A stretch of DNA of 64,000 bases from positions 391,918-455,917 of the forward strand of contig CAUYUJ010019948.1 of the NCBI GenBank assembly GCA_963575745.1. Reading direction: 5' to 3'. Below the pieces are notes generated by a model. That model worked only from the letters and a program-made list of their open reading frames with translations. It did no database searches and had not been told where the DNA came from. Positions 1-10,985 of the stretch are shown here, piece after piece (the first letter of the stretch is position 1; each line of letters begins with the position of its first letter). Both the position numbers and the translations under genes were made by a program. The stretch is from Prorocentrum cordatum (lineage: Eukaryota; Sar; Dinophyceae; Prorocentrales; Prorocentraceae).

Positions 1-1150
1 TCATGACTGCAGCGCGGGTCTCCTTCACGTTGATGTGTTCTCCAGGCCAGCGCCAGCGCCTCGCTGCCACCAGCTTGAAGCCCTCCGAGTCGAACCAGGA
101 GGCGGGCAGCGGCGGCGCCAGGGGGCCAACCTGACCGAGGCACTCGGCGTCGAGATCGTCAGGGTCGGCAGGGCGCCGCCGCAGACGGCGAGGGCGAGGC
201 CGATGAGGTCCGTCGAGGGCAGAGCCCTCCTCGGCCTTGCTCTGCAGCCACTGGCCGAAGGCCGTGGCAGGGGCGGAGCCAGCGTTCGGCTCGGCGGAGC
301 GGCAGCGGGGCTCCACCTCGTGATCCAGCTGCGTCTCGTCTGCCTCCCTGTAGCCGCCCATCTCAGCGACATCGGCGGCCGAAGTCAGACCAACACGGGG
401 GCCTCGGAGGTGCTGCCTGAAGCTCCACCTCTCCTTCCAGCGGAAGGCCGACTGCATCTCCTCGACCGTGGCCTTCTTGTACATCAGGCCGTACCCGTTG
501 TCGGCAGAGTCGCTGGCGTAGACGTGCGGCACGTAGGGCGCCGCCAGGTCGACCTCAGCGAGCCAGACCAGCCCAGCGACCAACCTCATCTCGTGCATGA
601 CCTCGCGCGGCAGAGGGGTCCGAACGCCCCAGGCGGTCTCGGCGAACCGGCACGTGGCTGAAAGCGCGGCGTACCCGGGCCTGGCCAGCATCAGCAGTGA
701 TACAGCGTGGCCCAGCCAGACCTCCATGTGCTCTCCTCGCATCTTGCCACGACGCAGGAGAGCGCGGGTGGCCAAGTCAAAACGCCACACTCGGGAGGCC
801 TTGTTGCGATGCTTCCCCTTCCTGAAGTCGATCTCAACACCCACGGTCTCGAGGTGGGTCACCACATCAGGGTAGGACCACGTGATAGGCAAACCAGATC
901 GGTCAGCTTCGGCCTGCAGGGCAGAGCTCGCCTCACGAGCCAGAGAAGCGTCCCTGCCGAAGACGGTGATGTTGTCCACGTAGACGCTCCCCATGACCTT
1001 AGACTCATTCAAGTCAGGGGCGGGATGATGCTCCTTCAACATGGCAGGCGTCGGTAGAGACGACGAACGCAGCGCCCGCCCTGTCATAGCAGATACAGCC
1101 TCCTGCGCAAAGTACAGAGCCCAGGACCACCCCATGCAGCGCGCATGCAC
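1..1150 (-). pseudogene. Reverse transcriptase catalytic loop and RNase H, running off the window
   Basis: Reading down from 1150, one open frame gives WALYFAQEAVSAM, then the RT catalytic box SVYVDNITVFG (YVDN in place of YxDD, at about 965-985), then a thumb-like region (VGVEIDFRKGKHRNKASRVW). An RNase H-like start follows: WLAEVDLAAPYVPHVYASDS (the DS at about 515-520) and later WPGEHINVKETRAAVM at the window edge. The frame stays open to base 1, so the domain continues outside. YVDN is what I recall for this dinoflagellate family, not necessarily a defect. Confidence 0.7.
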
Positions 1151-2441
1151 GGATACAAGACCATGTCGTCCTCCACGGAGACCATCGTGTTCAGATCGGG
1201 GTCCCAGAACGCCCCGACGTTGATGCCGCACGTGTCCCTGATCTCGGCGGCGGGCAGCGGGTCGTCGAAACCGAACCACTCCGCCAAGCCATCGATTGCG
1301 AAGTTGTAGAAGCAGTCCTCGACATCGGCCTCGTCCCCGCGGGGGTCCCAGCCTATCACACTGCCGACACCGTCGACGGACTTGCCACCCACGGAGAGGC
1401 CGAGGTCCGCAAGGGCCCCAGCTGAGCCGAATCTTGAAATCGGAGGGGCACGATGACACGAATTGGCCTGTCTGGCATCCACAATCATTCTAATATCACT
1501 TGGTTTCTTTTCACAAAGAAGAGGGCAGCACGAGCCCGGAGACGACGCCTGAAAGTTATCAGCCCTAGCTGATACAACACCCTGAAGAGTCGCCAACGCT
1601 CTGTCCGACTCGAGCGAAGCACAGGATCCCAGTAAGGACGAATAGGATCGGTGTGCTGACGCGTGAACTCCATCTCCCCCTCATCCTTCTCGATGCACAG
1701 TGCAGGGTTGCGGATCATGTCCGCGGGCAAAGGCGGCAAGAAGTTAGCCGCAGAGCGAGGTCGAGCGCGCCCCTTTGCGACCTTGAGCTTTGTCAGATCG
1801 AACGGCGCGAGGTTCTTCGGCTCCTGACAGTACAGGTCCTTAGAAGCCAGCAACTCGCGAGCGGCCCCCTCGGCCGTCAGGCCAGGCGGGGGGGGCCCCA
1901 CAGCGGCAACGCGCTCCGTGATGCTGTCCAAGATCCATTCCTGAACGGCAGCCGGGGCCCGAGATGACTGGCGAGCCTGGCAAACACTATCTGAATCCGG
2001 TTGAGCAGCAGCGAGATGGTTGAGCGAAGCCCGCGCCGAGAGTACTCGCCGTCGCTGCTCGGGGCCCAAGCCCGAGCTGTCGAGCCGAGAGGGCAAAACA
2101 TGCGGCAGAGGGAAATGGCCCCCGTGCCTCCGTCTTAGGCCGCGGTCACCCCGGGGCCTCCTCCTCGCCCTTGCTCCCCTTCTCACCTCGGCCGCGCCCA
2201 CGACCGCGACCTCGTCCTCGGCCTGAGTCTGCGGGGGCACGAGAGTTCTGCATGGCCCGCTGCTCCTCGTTCCACAACCGAGTCTGCTTGGAGATCGCGG
2301 CCTGCTCCTTGAGACGGCCCGTGGCCCACTCCGTGAGCTTGTTCGTACTCGCCTGGCCCTGCTCGGCGGTCGGAGCGCGAAGCAAAATCTCCAACCCACC
2401 GTAGTCAGGATGGCGAGGGTTACGAGCCACCGCAGTCTCAT
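1084..2441 (-). pseudogene. Reverse transcriptase, fingers and first palm part, frameshifted
   Basis: The last third of frame 1485-2441 holds the entry to RT (RPYWDPVLRSSRTERW, LGLITF, ARAALFFVK). After a frame change near 1500, frame 1084-1596 continues with SDIRMIVDARQANSCHRAPP and the motif-A-like DVEDCFYNF, whose first Asp would bind metal. PCMRAA follows near 1145. Another 1-2 base shift there leads to MGWSWALYFAQEAV, the usual helix before the catalytic loop. Motif order fits RT of tyrosine-recombinase retroelements in dinoflagellates. The shifts make it a relic. The first two thirds of 1485-2441 (about 1990-2441) are an out-of-frame shadow. Confidence 0.7.
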
Positions 2442-3272
2442 CCTGGCAGATCCTGCGCATGATGAGTTCGAAGCTCAACAAGTTGGTCACGTCGAGCTGG
2501 TCTGTCTGAATGGCCAGCCGAACCGACTCGCACCGCCGAGGATTCGCTGACTCCCGAACGGCGAACCCACTGTCCGTGATAAGAAGAAAGATCTCCAGGG
2601 CCATCCCGAACTGAAACGAGCCACTCCTTGGCAACCCGCGGTCCAAGCGTGGCCCAATCGTCGAAGCTCGTCTCGCGCATCAGGGATATAGCGTCTGAAA
2701 GTGGCAGATGACGACGGCCTGCGGAGTCTCGATGGTCGCCCAAAGTGCGTAGGTCTCCACCCTCCGAGCTACGTGAGGTCATCCACTCTTGCAACTGGTT
2801 GCTCTGAACCTTCTCTATGAACACTTCGAGGCCACTCACCAACGCCACGCTCCTGGACTGCCCCAAGGAAGCCTGGTCCAACTCTGCATCGACCAGGGGT
2901 TGGGCAAACCGTGAGTGACCTACCTCCGCGACGACCCAAGCGAAGTTCTCCATCTCGACGTCATGGTCGCCGTCGCCCAATATTGCTGCCTGAACTGTAG
3001 CTTGCCTTTTTCAGAGCCAGAATCTCAGCTCGAGGCACAGGGTCGAATCCATACACCTCGCCCCGACGATTCGCAGGGAACATCGAATTGCGTTCCAGGA
3101 CGAGGTGGCGCTGCTCTAGAAGATTGTGACGCACAAGCTCTAAGTCGGGGGTGATCGCAATCCATGCCCCCGCTGTGATCTTCTTGACTAGAATACGGTG
3201 ATGCCAGAACATGCCCTCGTCATTGGGATAGTGCACGAGTACTTGGGGTTCTGGGATGTCTAACGTGTCCAT
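2146..3272 (-). pseudogene. Retroelement N-terminal polyprotein region, split over three frames
   Basis: Three overlapping minus frames make one continuous product by content. 2961-3272 starts MDTLDIPEPQVLVHY and has a tryptophan-rich block with WHHRILVKKI and WIAITPDLE. 2438-2980 continues with AWVVAEVGH and a DDWATLGPRVAKEWL block. 2146-2646 continues with SFELIMRRICQDE and ends in an Arg-Gly run (GRGRGRGRGRG). The frame changes fall near 2965 and 2640, without obvious splice sites. The Arg-Gly run may bind nucleic acid. No fold is recognised apart from similarity in kind to the region before RT in dinoflagellate elements. Confidence 0.5.
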
Positions 3273-3651
3273 TGTGAGAGCCGATGGTCACTGAAGAAGT
3301 CGAGTCCGACGAGCTACCAAGCACCTCACGAATACGGCTGAGCAATCCTCGTAGGACTCCAAGGGCCAGCACTGCGGCCCAACTCACTACCACGCCGATG
3401 ACGACGCCCACCGTCAGCCAGAAAGCCCAAGCGCACGGAGCCGCTGGGGTCGTCGACGGGCACTCAGTCACCTCGGGCTGCCTTCCACAGCTCAGAGCGG
3501 GGCAGCTTGGACAGGGCGGACACGATCCGCAAGTGACTGCGGCTGACGCGGGGCAGGCTGGCACCGCGGGGCAAGGGGGAGCTGCGGGGCACCTGCTGAG
3601 GTGCGAAAGCAGGCCGTTGACAGCTAAATATTGGAGACGCTGCTGCCGCAT
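3220..3651 (-). CDS. Small Cys/Pro-repeat ORF with a membrane segment (element ORF1)
   Basis: A 143-codon frame. Residues about 20-55 are built from CPxCP-type repeats (CPAVPACPAS, CPPCPSCPA). A strongly hydrophobic stretch follows (AFWLTVGVVIGVVVSW and onward) that would span a membrane once. Its end overlaps the next frame (2961-3272) by about 50 bases. Cys-Pro repeat plus one membrane segment ahead of an RT polyprotein is a layout I recall from dinoflagellate retroelements; function unknown. Intact as read, but it may be only part of the element's 5' end. Confidence 0.45.
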   Translation of the reverse strand: MRQQRLQYLAVNGLLSHLSRCPAAPPCPAVPACPASAAVTCGSCPPCPSCPALSCGRQPEVTECPSTTPAAPCAWAFWLTVGVVIGVVVSWAAVLALGVLRGLLSRIREVLGSSSDSTSSVTIGSHNGHVRHPRTPSTRALSQ

Positions 3652-3860
3652 CGGCCCTCAAGACTTGATCGAAATAGTTACAGACAGGCAAGCCGACAGT
3701 GGCGGGCCTCAACGAAGCGAGAGATATAACAATCAAAGATTAAAAATCCTTGGCGAGGGTGGCGGTTGAGGAGGGTGGCGGCCCAGCATGATTGCGGGCG
3801 GTCCTCAATTATTGTACCTCGTGCGTGCTGCTTGGCGGGCTCTGGGTCGAGTGGGGCGAG

Positions 3861-5588
3861 ATGAGCAAGCAGCTGAAGTTTCTCCACCGCGTGCATGCGC
3901 TGAAGGACCTCTACAGGAAGACGATGACGAAGTGGCAAGAATGGACTAAGTGGCCCGATGCGCAGCATGATGAGCACGCCACGAAGACCCTGGAGACGGA
4001 CATCAGCCACGCCGTGCACGACGCCCACACGGAGCAGACGAAGCAGGCGCCGCTGGCGAGGGGCAAAGGCAAAGCCACCAAACAGGGCAAAGGCAACGGC
4101 ACGCGGAACAAGAGCGGCGCTGTGATGAAGGGGCCTGCTGCGGCGGGGCGCGCCGCAAGTATCACGGACGCCGAGGCGGAGGAGCCTGATGCGGATAAAG
4201 CTGAGGATGAAGATGAGGAGGTAGAGGAGGAGGGGGAGGAGGCGGGCAAGAAGAAGGCCACGAGGACACCGCAGTGGCTCCTCGACTTTCGGAAGGAGCC
4301 ACATTGCTCGTCCTCATCATCCATTGTACTCAGTACTGTCCGTCTCCCAACGTCTATCTCGCAACACCCTCGCACGTCCAGTCAATCCCCATATGTCAGA
4401 GTGACAAGCAGGGCTGCCATTGTTTGTCCATGGGTGCGTGGCTGCATTGGGGATCTGTGGTGGGGATTCTTCGCGGTTATTGTTGGTTGCTTGGTGTCGT
4501 CGCTCGCGACCAACCCCGCGACCCACCAGACGACCGACCCCGCGAACCACCCCGCGACCCACCCGCGACCCAACCCGCGACCCACCCAACGACCCACCCC
4601 CTGACATGCACCGCGGCCCACCCCGCGACCAACCCACGACCCGCCCCGCAACCCATCAACGACCCACCACATCCGCTACCCACCCCACGACCCACCCCGC
4701 GACCCAACCCGCGACCCACCCGCGACCCAACAACGATCCATCCGCGACCCACCCGCGACCCACCCGCGAACCATTTGCGACCCACCCGCGGCCTGCCCAC
4801 ATTGGTTTAACGAACAAATCAGCGCCTGCGGTGAGCTCGTTGTGCACTGTGTGAAACTGTGGCGCTGGCGGCTAGCTTCTCCAAACTCTCGCAAGCTGCT
4901 GACGCCCCCGCCGCCCCATCGCTCTCATCCGTGTCTGCGGGGTATTTCCAACCGCTTCCCCGACGCCGCTCCCCCAGCTCAAGAACACCTACAACCAGGT
5001 CATCTCTCAGACGCGGACGGTGCAGGAGAGCATCGCCACTGACGTAGAGTGGGAGTGGGCCACGGCGACGACGAAGGTGCAGGGTGAGGATGCGCCGTTG
5101 ACAGCGGGCATGGAGGCCGCGCTTCAGGAGGTCAGACTGGAGGTTGCATACACAACCCCCTGCCGCCACCAGCCCTCTCTACACCATACGCATCCCAGTC
5201 ATCCTCACGACAACCCCGACATCAGTCGATGCCGCAACGTGCCGACGTATAGGCATGCATCGTGTTCCGTATCCCACCTTCGCATCGTGGACTCAGTATC
5301 ACCTTTATCGTTCCCTGGTGAGACGTGGAGGATGAGTCGCATGTTGCCTCTCTCTGTTGTTGTCTGCGCTCCCCTGCCCAGGTCAACGCAGTGATGAAGT
5401 CAGACAGGAGGCTCGCGAAGCTCTTCAGCATGGAGATCGGCGACTTCAAGAAGAAGGTGTGCAGCGAGGAGTCTGAGTTTCAGAGCGTGCTGGTGCAGGC
5501 CAACAAACAGATGACGACGATCATCGAGACACTCAAGACCGAGACGAAGCGACTCATGATCCAGCACGATGCTCGGATGGCTGATTGA
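3861..5588 (+). CDS. Three-exon hypothetical protein, acidic and coiled-coil-like (297 aa)
   Basis: Proposed exons are 3861-4394, 4978-5130 and 5382-5588, all joining in phase 0 (298 codons with stop). Intron 1 begins GTCAGAG and ends CCCCCAG; intron 2 begins GTCAGAC and ends CTGCCCAG. The start is MSKQLKFLHRVHALKD. Residues 1-60 are charged with Trp (KWQEWTKWPD); about 70-95 are Gly/Lys-rich; about 105-135 are very acidic. Exons 2-3 look helical (SQTRTVQESIATDVEWEW; VQANKQMTTIIETLKTETKR). No family recognised. Intron 1 is a dispersed repeat found again at 16.3-16.9 kb. The start could be earlier: the frame is open upstream to 3792. Confidence 0.55.
4395..4977 (+). repeat. Introner-like repeat forming intron 1 (copy 1)
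   Basis: From the GT donor at 4395 this matches, base for base over long stretches, the reverse complement of about 16.3-16.87 kb. Shared blocks are TGGGTGCGTGGCTG, GTGGTGGGGATTCT, CCCACATTGG and GACGCCCCC. The interior (4505-4795) is a 10-12 base minisatellite of GCGACCCACC type, about 25 units. Because the repeat begins at the donor and lies wholly inside the intron, it behaves like an introner element (a mobile element inserted as an intron); that is inference. Confidence 0.6.
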
Positions 5589-5838
5589 TCTCACTGTCGT
5601 AGGCCTGCATGGGGTCTCATCAAGATATGGTTCACGACACGAGTCGAACGCAGTAGAGATCGACGAGAGGATATGATGAACAAATCGGTGGGACTGTGGC
5701 GAATAAATACAAACAGTGCGCAGGCGGGAGTTGGTAGTGCCAGCATCGGGTGTGTGATTGATTTCCTACATTTACGTGCGATTACTACAAAAGCCAACAA
5801 AAACATACATTCCAACGGCGGAGCTGATGCACACTGTG

Positions 5839-5978
5839 TGTCTGACGAGCGTCTGACGAGCGTCTGACGAGCGTCTGAACTCTCACCAAACCCTGTAAAA
5901 ACACAAGGAAAATGACCGTCTGACGACCGTCTGACGACCGTCTGACGACCGTCTGACGACCGTCTGACGACCGTCTGA
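5839..5978 (+). repeat. 11-base tandem repeat CGTCTGACGAS
   Basis: Two short runs, 5839-5878 (CGTCTGACGAG units) and 5913-5978 (CGTCTGACGAC units), separated by about 35 unrelated bases. The same unit appears in the opposite orientation at 11.37-11.50 kb. Confidence 0.85.
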
Positions 5979-7157
5979 TCCGGTCAGTTTGGAGGGTTGC
6001 ACGTGATCTATGAAATTTCAAGCAAAAACGCTGATACAAAGCTCGATCGCGTGAAATTTGGAGTTCCTGGCTAGTTTTTCAAGCAAATGCTACCATTTTA
6101 TAATAAATTAAGCACTCGCACAGTAAACGAACGGGCAGCTATAGGGGGTGATGGGATTGTCGAGTAGTGTTTTGAGTTCGGAGCAAGGGGTCACGTGCAT
6201 TCAGTGAACAGTAGCAACATATGGGCACACGCAAACACTCGTGAACCTATTATCGCAGCTGGCATTTCATCAGCTTGTCGTTCGTGCACTGCCGACGTCA
6301 GTGCAGGCGCGTGGCTGCTGCACCTGGCGTCGCATTGACTTTTTGGTTGCTGGGTGCACGCGCGCCAGAGGGAGCGCCACTTTTGAAACAACACTGATTT
6401 GATGCCTGTGCTGCCGATTTGGTCAGTCGCTGCGAAGGCGGCGACGTGATCTGCTCGATGGGCAGACGGGGTTCGGGGCAACTACTCGTCGGGTGACCTA
6501 ACTGACGGTCGGGGACATCACGTGCATTATCGCCCTCCCTTTTTTCCCATCCTCCCTCCGTTCAGCACTCCCTCTTCCTTCTCAACCATTCTCGTTTCCT
6601 CATCTCTCTCTCGCCGCAACCCCCAGCGAACAACTGTGACAAAACAAGTGTGCATGTGCACAGCGCATAACAACACATGAACGCCAAACGACGCAATTGG
6701 CGGATGAACGGGAGAATGTCACCGCCGCGACATGTGCGTTGCAGTAGCAGTAGCCGCTCGGACCACTTAATTGGCAGTGCTGGTAGGATGCAGAGGGGGG
6801 CACCGACAGGCAGCTGTTGCGCTGAAACCAGAGTTTGCTCAGGCGCGCAGCTCTCACTCGCGTGGCTTCGGTGCGCCATTCTACAGCCACTGGTTCCGAC
6901 GACCTTGTCACTCCCCCCCGCTCTCTCGTTCTCTCGCCCGCCAACCGCGCACCCTCTCCGAGCCCTCTGCTCCGAAGCTGCCTGGCCCAATGCCGCGTGC
7001 ACGTCATCTTTCCTTCGACCGAACAGTTCGCACTCGATCCAGAGACGCAGCGAACAAACTCTATAATGTTCTTTTTGGGATTTATGGAGGATGCAAGCGG
7101 GTGTCGGCAAAAGATGTTTGTATAATTTCTCATTTCTTGGTGCTATGAGGCGTTGGG
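5979..7157. other. No gene recognised
   Basis: Open frames here (for example around 6600-7130 on both strands) overlap each other, have biased low-complexity products and match no family. A pyrimidine-rich stretch lies at about 6530-6610. I see nothing definite. Confidence 0.5.
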
Positions 7158-9690
7158 GTGAAGTTTAGGAGGTGTGCTTTGAAACCAGGGCTCCAAGCAG
7201 GTAGGTATTCGAAACATCTGAAGTCATTGTTTCCAGATGGTGGTCCGTATTACCGAGCACAAATGCCATGCTCGCTGATGGGGGGACCTCAACGGAAGTC
7301 CAGAGAGGTAGTGTTCAGGGCGGTATATCACACCATATCGGCAGAAGTGCGCGACGCCCCTGGGATTGCCGATATGTTGGCCACTGGGGCGGTTGGTGAT
7401 TTTGATTCTGCAATGCCCCTACCAGCTTATCGTTCCCACCCCCACGCGCACAAGTCGTTGGATGAGACAGGCAAATACCCATTGCCGTTGGGCGTGTATG
7501 CAGACGGCATTAGATACACTCCTGTTTCCGCTGGCCGAGTCGAGTATCCGACGGGCGTCGCTGTCGCCGCCAGCAGCCAAAAACACGCATCACTCCTCAG
7601 CCTCATCGCCCTCCTCTGCCCCCTCCTCATCACGCGCGTGGTCGCCCGCGCCTTGGTTGCGCCCCCTGCTCACCCACCGTGCCCCGCGCTGTTGTTCCAA
7701 TGGGGGGCTGGCGGATTCACCGTTGGGGGTCACAGTCATAAACTTGCTCACTCGGAAACGGCACTTGCTTGGATTTTTGAGGACGTCCGAATATTGCCAA
7801 TGCGGCTGCGGAGGGCAGCACAGCATACATGCAATGTTTCAAGTTCTTGCGTGGCAACTTGGCGCCCTCGTGGACGGGCGCGCCCCTGCGTATCGCCACG
7901 ATGGGGAGGACTGGGACCCTCTCGATGATAAGAATGTACCAGGTGCGCCACTTGGAGATTTCAGGTCCATGGTGTTGCACCTCAAAGGGGATTGGGCGGA
8001 ATATCAAAAGAGTTTCGGGCTTTCACCATGGTCCAAGGTTTACAACCCCTGCCCGATATGTGATTGCCCGAAGGATAGTATGCATGAGACGGTGCCTGGA
8101 TTTCTCACTAAAGATGGGATGTTGTTCGCTGACCGTGAGCACGGCGATTATGAATTGGCGTGTCGTGCTTGCGAACATGAGATTTTAATTGACTCAGAGC
8201 GCGTTCGGGCCCTTATCCTCCGCAACCTAACATATGATCTGAATGGTACCCCAACGAAAGGGCCAATACTCAAACAAGACGTGCCCGAACTCAAACTTAA
8301 AAAAACACGACCGCCTTGATCCGACCCCCAGCATGATTAACCCAAACCTGTTCGACACGTACAAACTCGGTTTCACTGCAACGTTTTGGAGGAGCAACGT
8401 GGATCAAAAAGGAGTTGTGACAGATTGGGTGCTGTGTCGAAGCCCAATATTTTCTGACTCTCTCGGGGCATCGCCATCCAGGACCCTCGCTATAGATTCA
8501 CTACACACAGTTTACTTGGGTGTCATGATGTCGTTCGTGTCGGCTGTATTCATGAGATTGCTGTACGTGAACCCGTGGGCCGCGCCAGTTAGTTCCAGAC
8601 TTAGGAGGCTAGTTGATGACCTGTCTGCGTGGTACGACTACGCCGATATTCCCCACGATATGCGAATGGGAACGATTACACCAAAAATGCTACCACCCTC
8701 GGATGTCTCTGGCGATCACCCTGGGGGGACGATGAAAATCAAAGCCGCCGAGTGTCATTTGCTGATGACGTTTGCCATCTATGAGCTGCAGAAGAGCGCC
8801 GCCATCGTCAACAATGGACACCTCTTGCTCAGAGCAGGGCATGCATTGGAAGAGTGGTGCCACACATGCAGGCAGTCCAGAGTGCATCTCCTGCCCCGCC
8901 AGTACCAGACGCTCCTAGAGAGCGCGGCTACGCATATTTCACTCAGCACGTTGGCTAACATTCACCAGCTACCAAAACATCACCTGTTTGGGCATTTGAC
9001 AATCAGGACACGCATGGGCTGTCAAGCATATGTGTATTGGTATGCTACAGGTATTGTTTGAAGCAGCTTTAACACTAAGATCGGCCAACGGGCTGTGTAG
9101 CTAGGGCGGGGGGTGGATGGTCGGATGGGTTGCGGGGACGATGGCGACCACATTGTTTTTCCCGTTGGGTTTTGGGAGCCGGGGATTGGGTTCGAGGTTC
9201 TGCGAGGCAGGTATGTACCATGTAGCACACCATACATATACGTTGACGCACCGCCAGGAGCTGGGACCTTGGAACCCCCAAGGAAACAGCTACGTTCACA
9301 GACGAGCATTTAAATCTGGCGCTCAGGCTGTCCGCACAAGCTGCTCACAAACGTTGCATGGAAACGCATGTGTTCGGGTGTTTCGGCATATTAGGTCAAG
9401 CTGGCCATTCCCACGTGTTCGCACCGAAAGACGGTTTTAAGGAGTTTCGCAGGTTCGATGCCGACGATACCGCGGTGGATAAAGGAGAGGGCGTGCCAAT
9501 TGATCCCGAACACAGAGGAGAGGCGGTTGAACCATGGGAACATGATGAAGATCATCACCATGGCCCAGGAGGAGGTCGGGAGGTGGCGGGAGGAGTTGAT
9601 CACCGAGAGAACGCTGGACATGTTCGAAATGTTCTGCGGGAGCGGGGAGGCGGCCGACCTCGTGCAAAGCGCAGGCGGCGATGTTCGTAA
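7158..9690 (+). pseudogene. Spliced transposase-like gene, frameshifted (dinoflagellate multicopy family)
   Basis: Exon 1 (7158 to about 7533) has HLKSLFPDGGPYYRAQMP and the boundary GVYADGIRYTP. Exon 2 (from about 7736) has NLLTRKRHLLGFLR, a Cys cluster CQCGCGG, LHLKGDWAEY and the zinc-type CPICDCP. At an A7 run near 8305 the frame must move by one base to continue into KHDRLDPTPS, TFWRSN and the possible catalytic LAIDSLHTVYLGVM. Intron 9051-9301 (GT-AG) joins YAT to DEHLNLALRLSAQAAH. Layout resembles CACTA/TNP2-type DDE transposases (CPxC block, then D-x-H-x-LGV), but the DDE assignment is inference. The C-terminal stop at 9690 is uncertain. Confidence 0.55.
9051..9301 (+). other. Intron inside the transposase-like gene
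   Basis: Exon end TATGCTACAG is followed by GTATTG; the intron ends TTCACAG before ACGAGC. Joining gives Y-A-T-D-E-H-L-N-L, which restores the expected family sequence in frame (phase 1). Confidence 0.6.
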
Positions 9691-10829
9691 ATTCGACAGG
9701 CGATGGGTTTGAAACGTGGTCTGATAGAGAGGGGATGAGGATGAGGAGGACAAACGAATGCCGAGTAAGACATAGCGATTAACACCAACGAGCCTTCATA
9801 CAAGGGTCGGAGGATCGATGATGATTGGTGGAGGATGCACCCGCAGGCGGACCCAAGATCCATTGCAAGACGCAACTACACTGGAAGGAATATGATGGGC
9901 CGCATATTGCATCTTAAAACTGAAGAAAGAGGGGCAGCAGTGTTCGAACCATAATGTTCGTCTTGGATCAACATGACACGCTATTCAACAAAGCGAACCA
10001 TCGGTGACGTTCTGGGAGACGAATCTGTCCATGCCGCGCTAGAAGCAAACATGTGTGCCTTAGTCGTGTCGCGGCCTTAGCATCTCGTTCGGATGCCTGG
10101 GGAATGACGTTGACATATGTATGTATGTATGTATGTATGTATATATATACGTATAGCAATATAGTGTACATATCTGTGTGTGGGGGCGTCTACACGGGGC
10201 ACCTATAGGGTAGGCTGGACTGTGGGTGCGTTCGGTGTCGTGCTATACCCGATCGGTGCGTCCACAATCGGCCAATCTATTAATCATGAAAGTATGATTG
10301 ATCATCCCCGATAGCATATTCGATGCGTCAGTGCTTAAGGTCATGGCTGCTGGTGTTAGCCCACGTGCGGAGCGTTTATATTTTGCTAGAGAACCCTCTC
10401 GCATCAATGCTATCAAAATGTCCGTGCATGGCAGTGGCGCTAGACGCGATTGGTGCATTTAAGATTTCCACGTGGCTCGCAGGATTCGGACAGCGCAGTT
10501 TGAAGCCTTTGGGTCTTTTTAGCACGCATCCTGTGGGCCTCGCCACGGCGCTGCTGCGCGTGCAACGTGCGACGGCAGTGGCGAAGGTGAGGAGTTCTGA
10601 AGGCAGCGCTACCCAGCTCACGAAGCTTGGGGCGCGTCGCAAGGGCAAGGTGTGCAAGCGTCAGGCGCGACCTGGTTGGGAGAAGGGGACGTCGTGGGTC
10701 AATGGGTCCAAGAAGGATCTCAAAGGCTCCCGAGCGTACCCCCATCTTTTTGCAGCTGCAATCTCTGAGCTCTGTTTGCGCTCTGTAGGCAGACTGTCTG
10801 CATCGACCCCGCTGCCCGTCCGTGACTGA
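9458..10829 (+). pseudogene. Methyltransferase-like 'ENP' family gene, split
   Basis: Segment 9458-9712 contains LDMFEMFCGSGEAADLV, which resembles the AdoMet-binding motif I of class I methyltransferases. Segment 10323-10829 contains VYILLENPLASM, then STWLAGFGQRSLKPLGL and KKDLKGSRAYPHLFA. The order motif I, ENP, charged tail is shared with the tail of the DIRS-like element at 29.4-30.2 kb and with a family I recall from dinoflagellate genomes. ENP resembles the ENV motif of cytosine-C5 methyltransferases. The middle (about 9713-10322), where motif IV would lie, is not recognisable: either introns or decay. Stop at 10829. Confidence 0.4.
10110..10155. repeat. (TATG)n/(TA)n microsatellite
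   Basis: About seven TATG units followed by TATATATA. Confidence 0.9.
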
Positions 10830-10869
10830 TGTGTCCCACGATCGACCGAGGGGGGTGATGCGGAGCAGC

Positions 10870-10985
10870 ATGAGAGTGATGAGGAGGATTTTTTTTTGAG
10901 GAGGAGGAAATGGAGGAGGCGAGGGATGACGATGATAATGATGATGGTGATGATGATGTTGATGATGATGATAATTCGAGGAGCA
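10870..10985. repeat. GAG/GAT trinucleotide-rich stretch
   Basis: A T9 run, then GGAGGA and GATGATGAT runs. It reads as poly-acidic in one frame; no gene evidence. Confidence 0.8.

Larger units (their letters stand above)
1..3651 (-). mobile_element. Decayed DIRS-like (tyrosine-recombinase) retroelement, 5' and RT/RNase H part
   Basis: The minus strand carries, in order from 3651 downwards, a small Cys/Pro-rich membrane ORF, an N-terminal polyprotein-like domain, reverse transcriptase and RNase H. It then runs off the window at base 1, so any recombinase and methyltransferase part lies outside. The coding sense moves between all three minus frames at about 2960, 2640, 2400, 1500 and 1145, so this copy cannot give a single protein unless spliced in an unusual way. 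The same family's back half is found at 29437-32530. Assignment to the DIRS-like class is inferred from that second copy and from recall of dinoflagellate RT families. Confidence 0.7.

Noticed and set aside
35-661. 208-codon plus-strand frame
   Set aside because: Antisense shadow of the RT/RNase H frame, which carries YVDN and the RNase H blocks.
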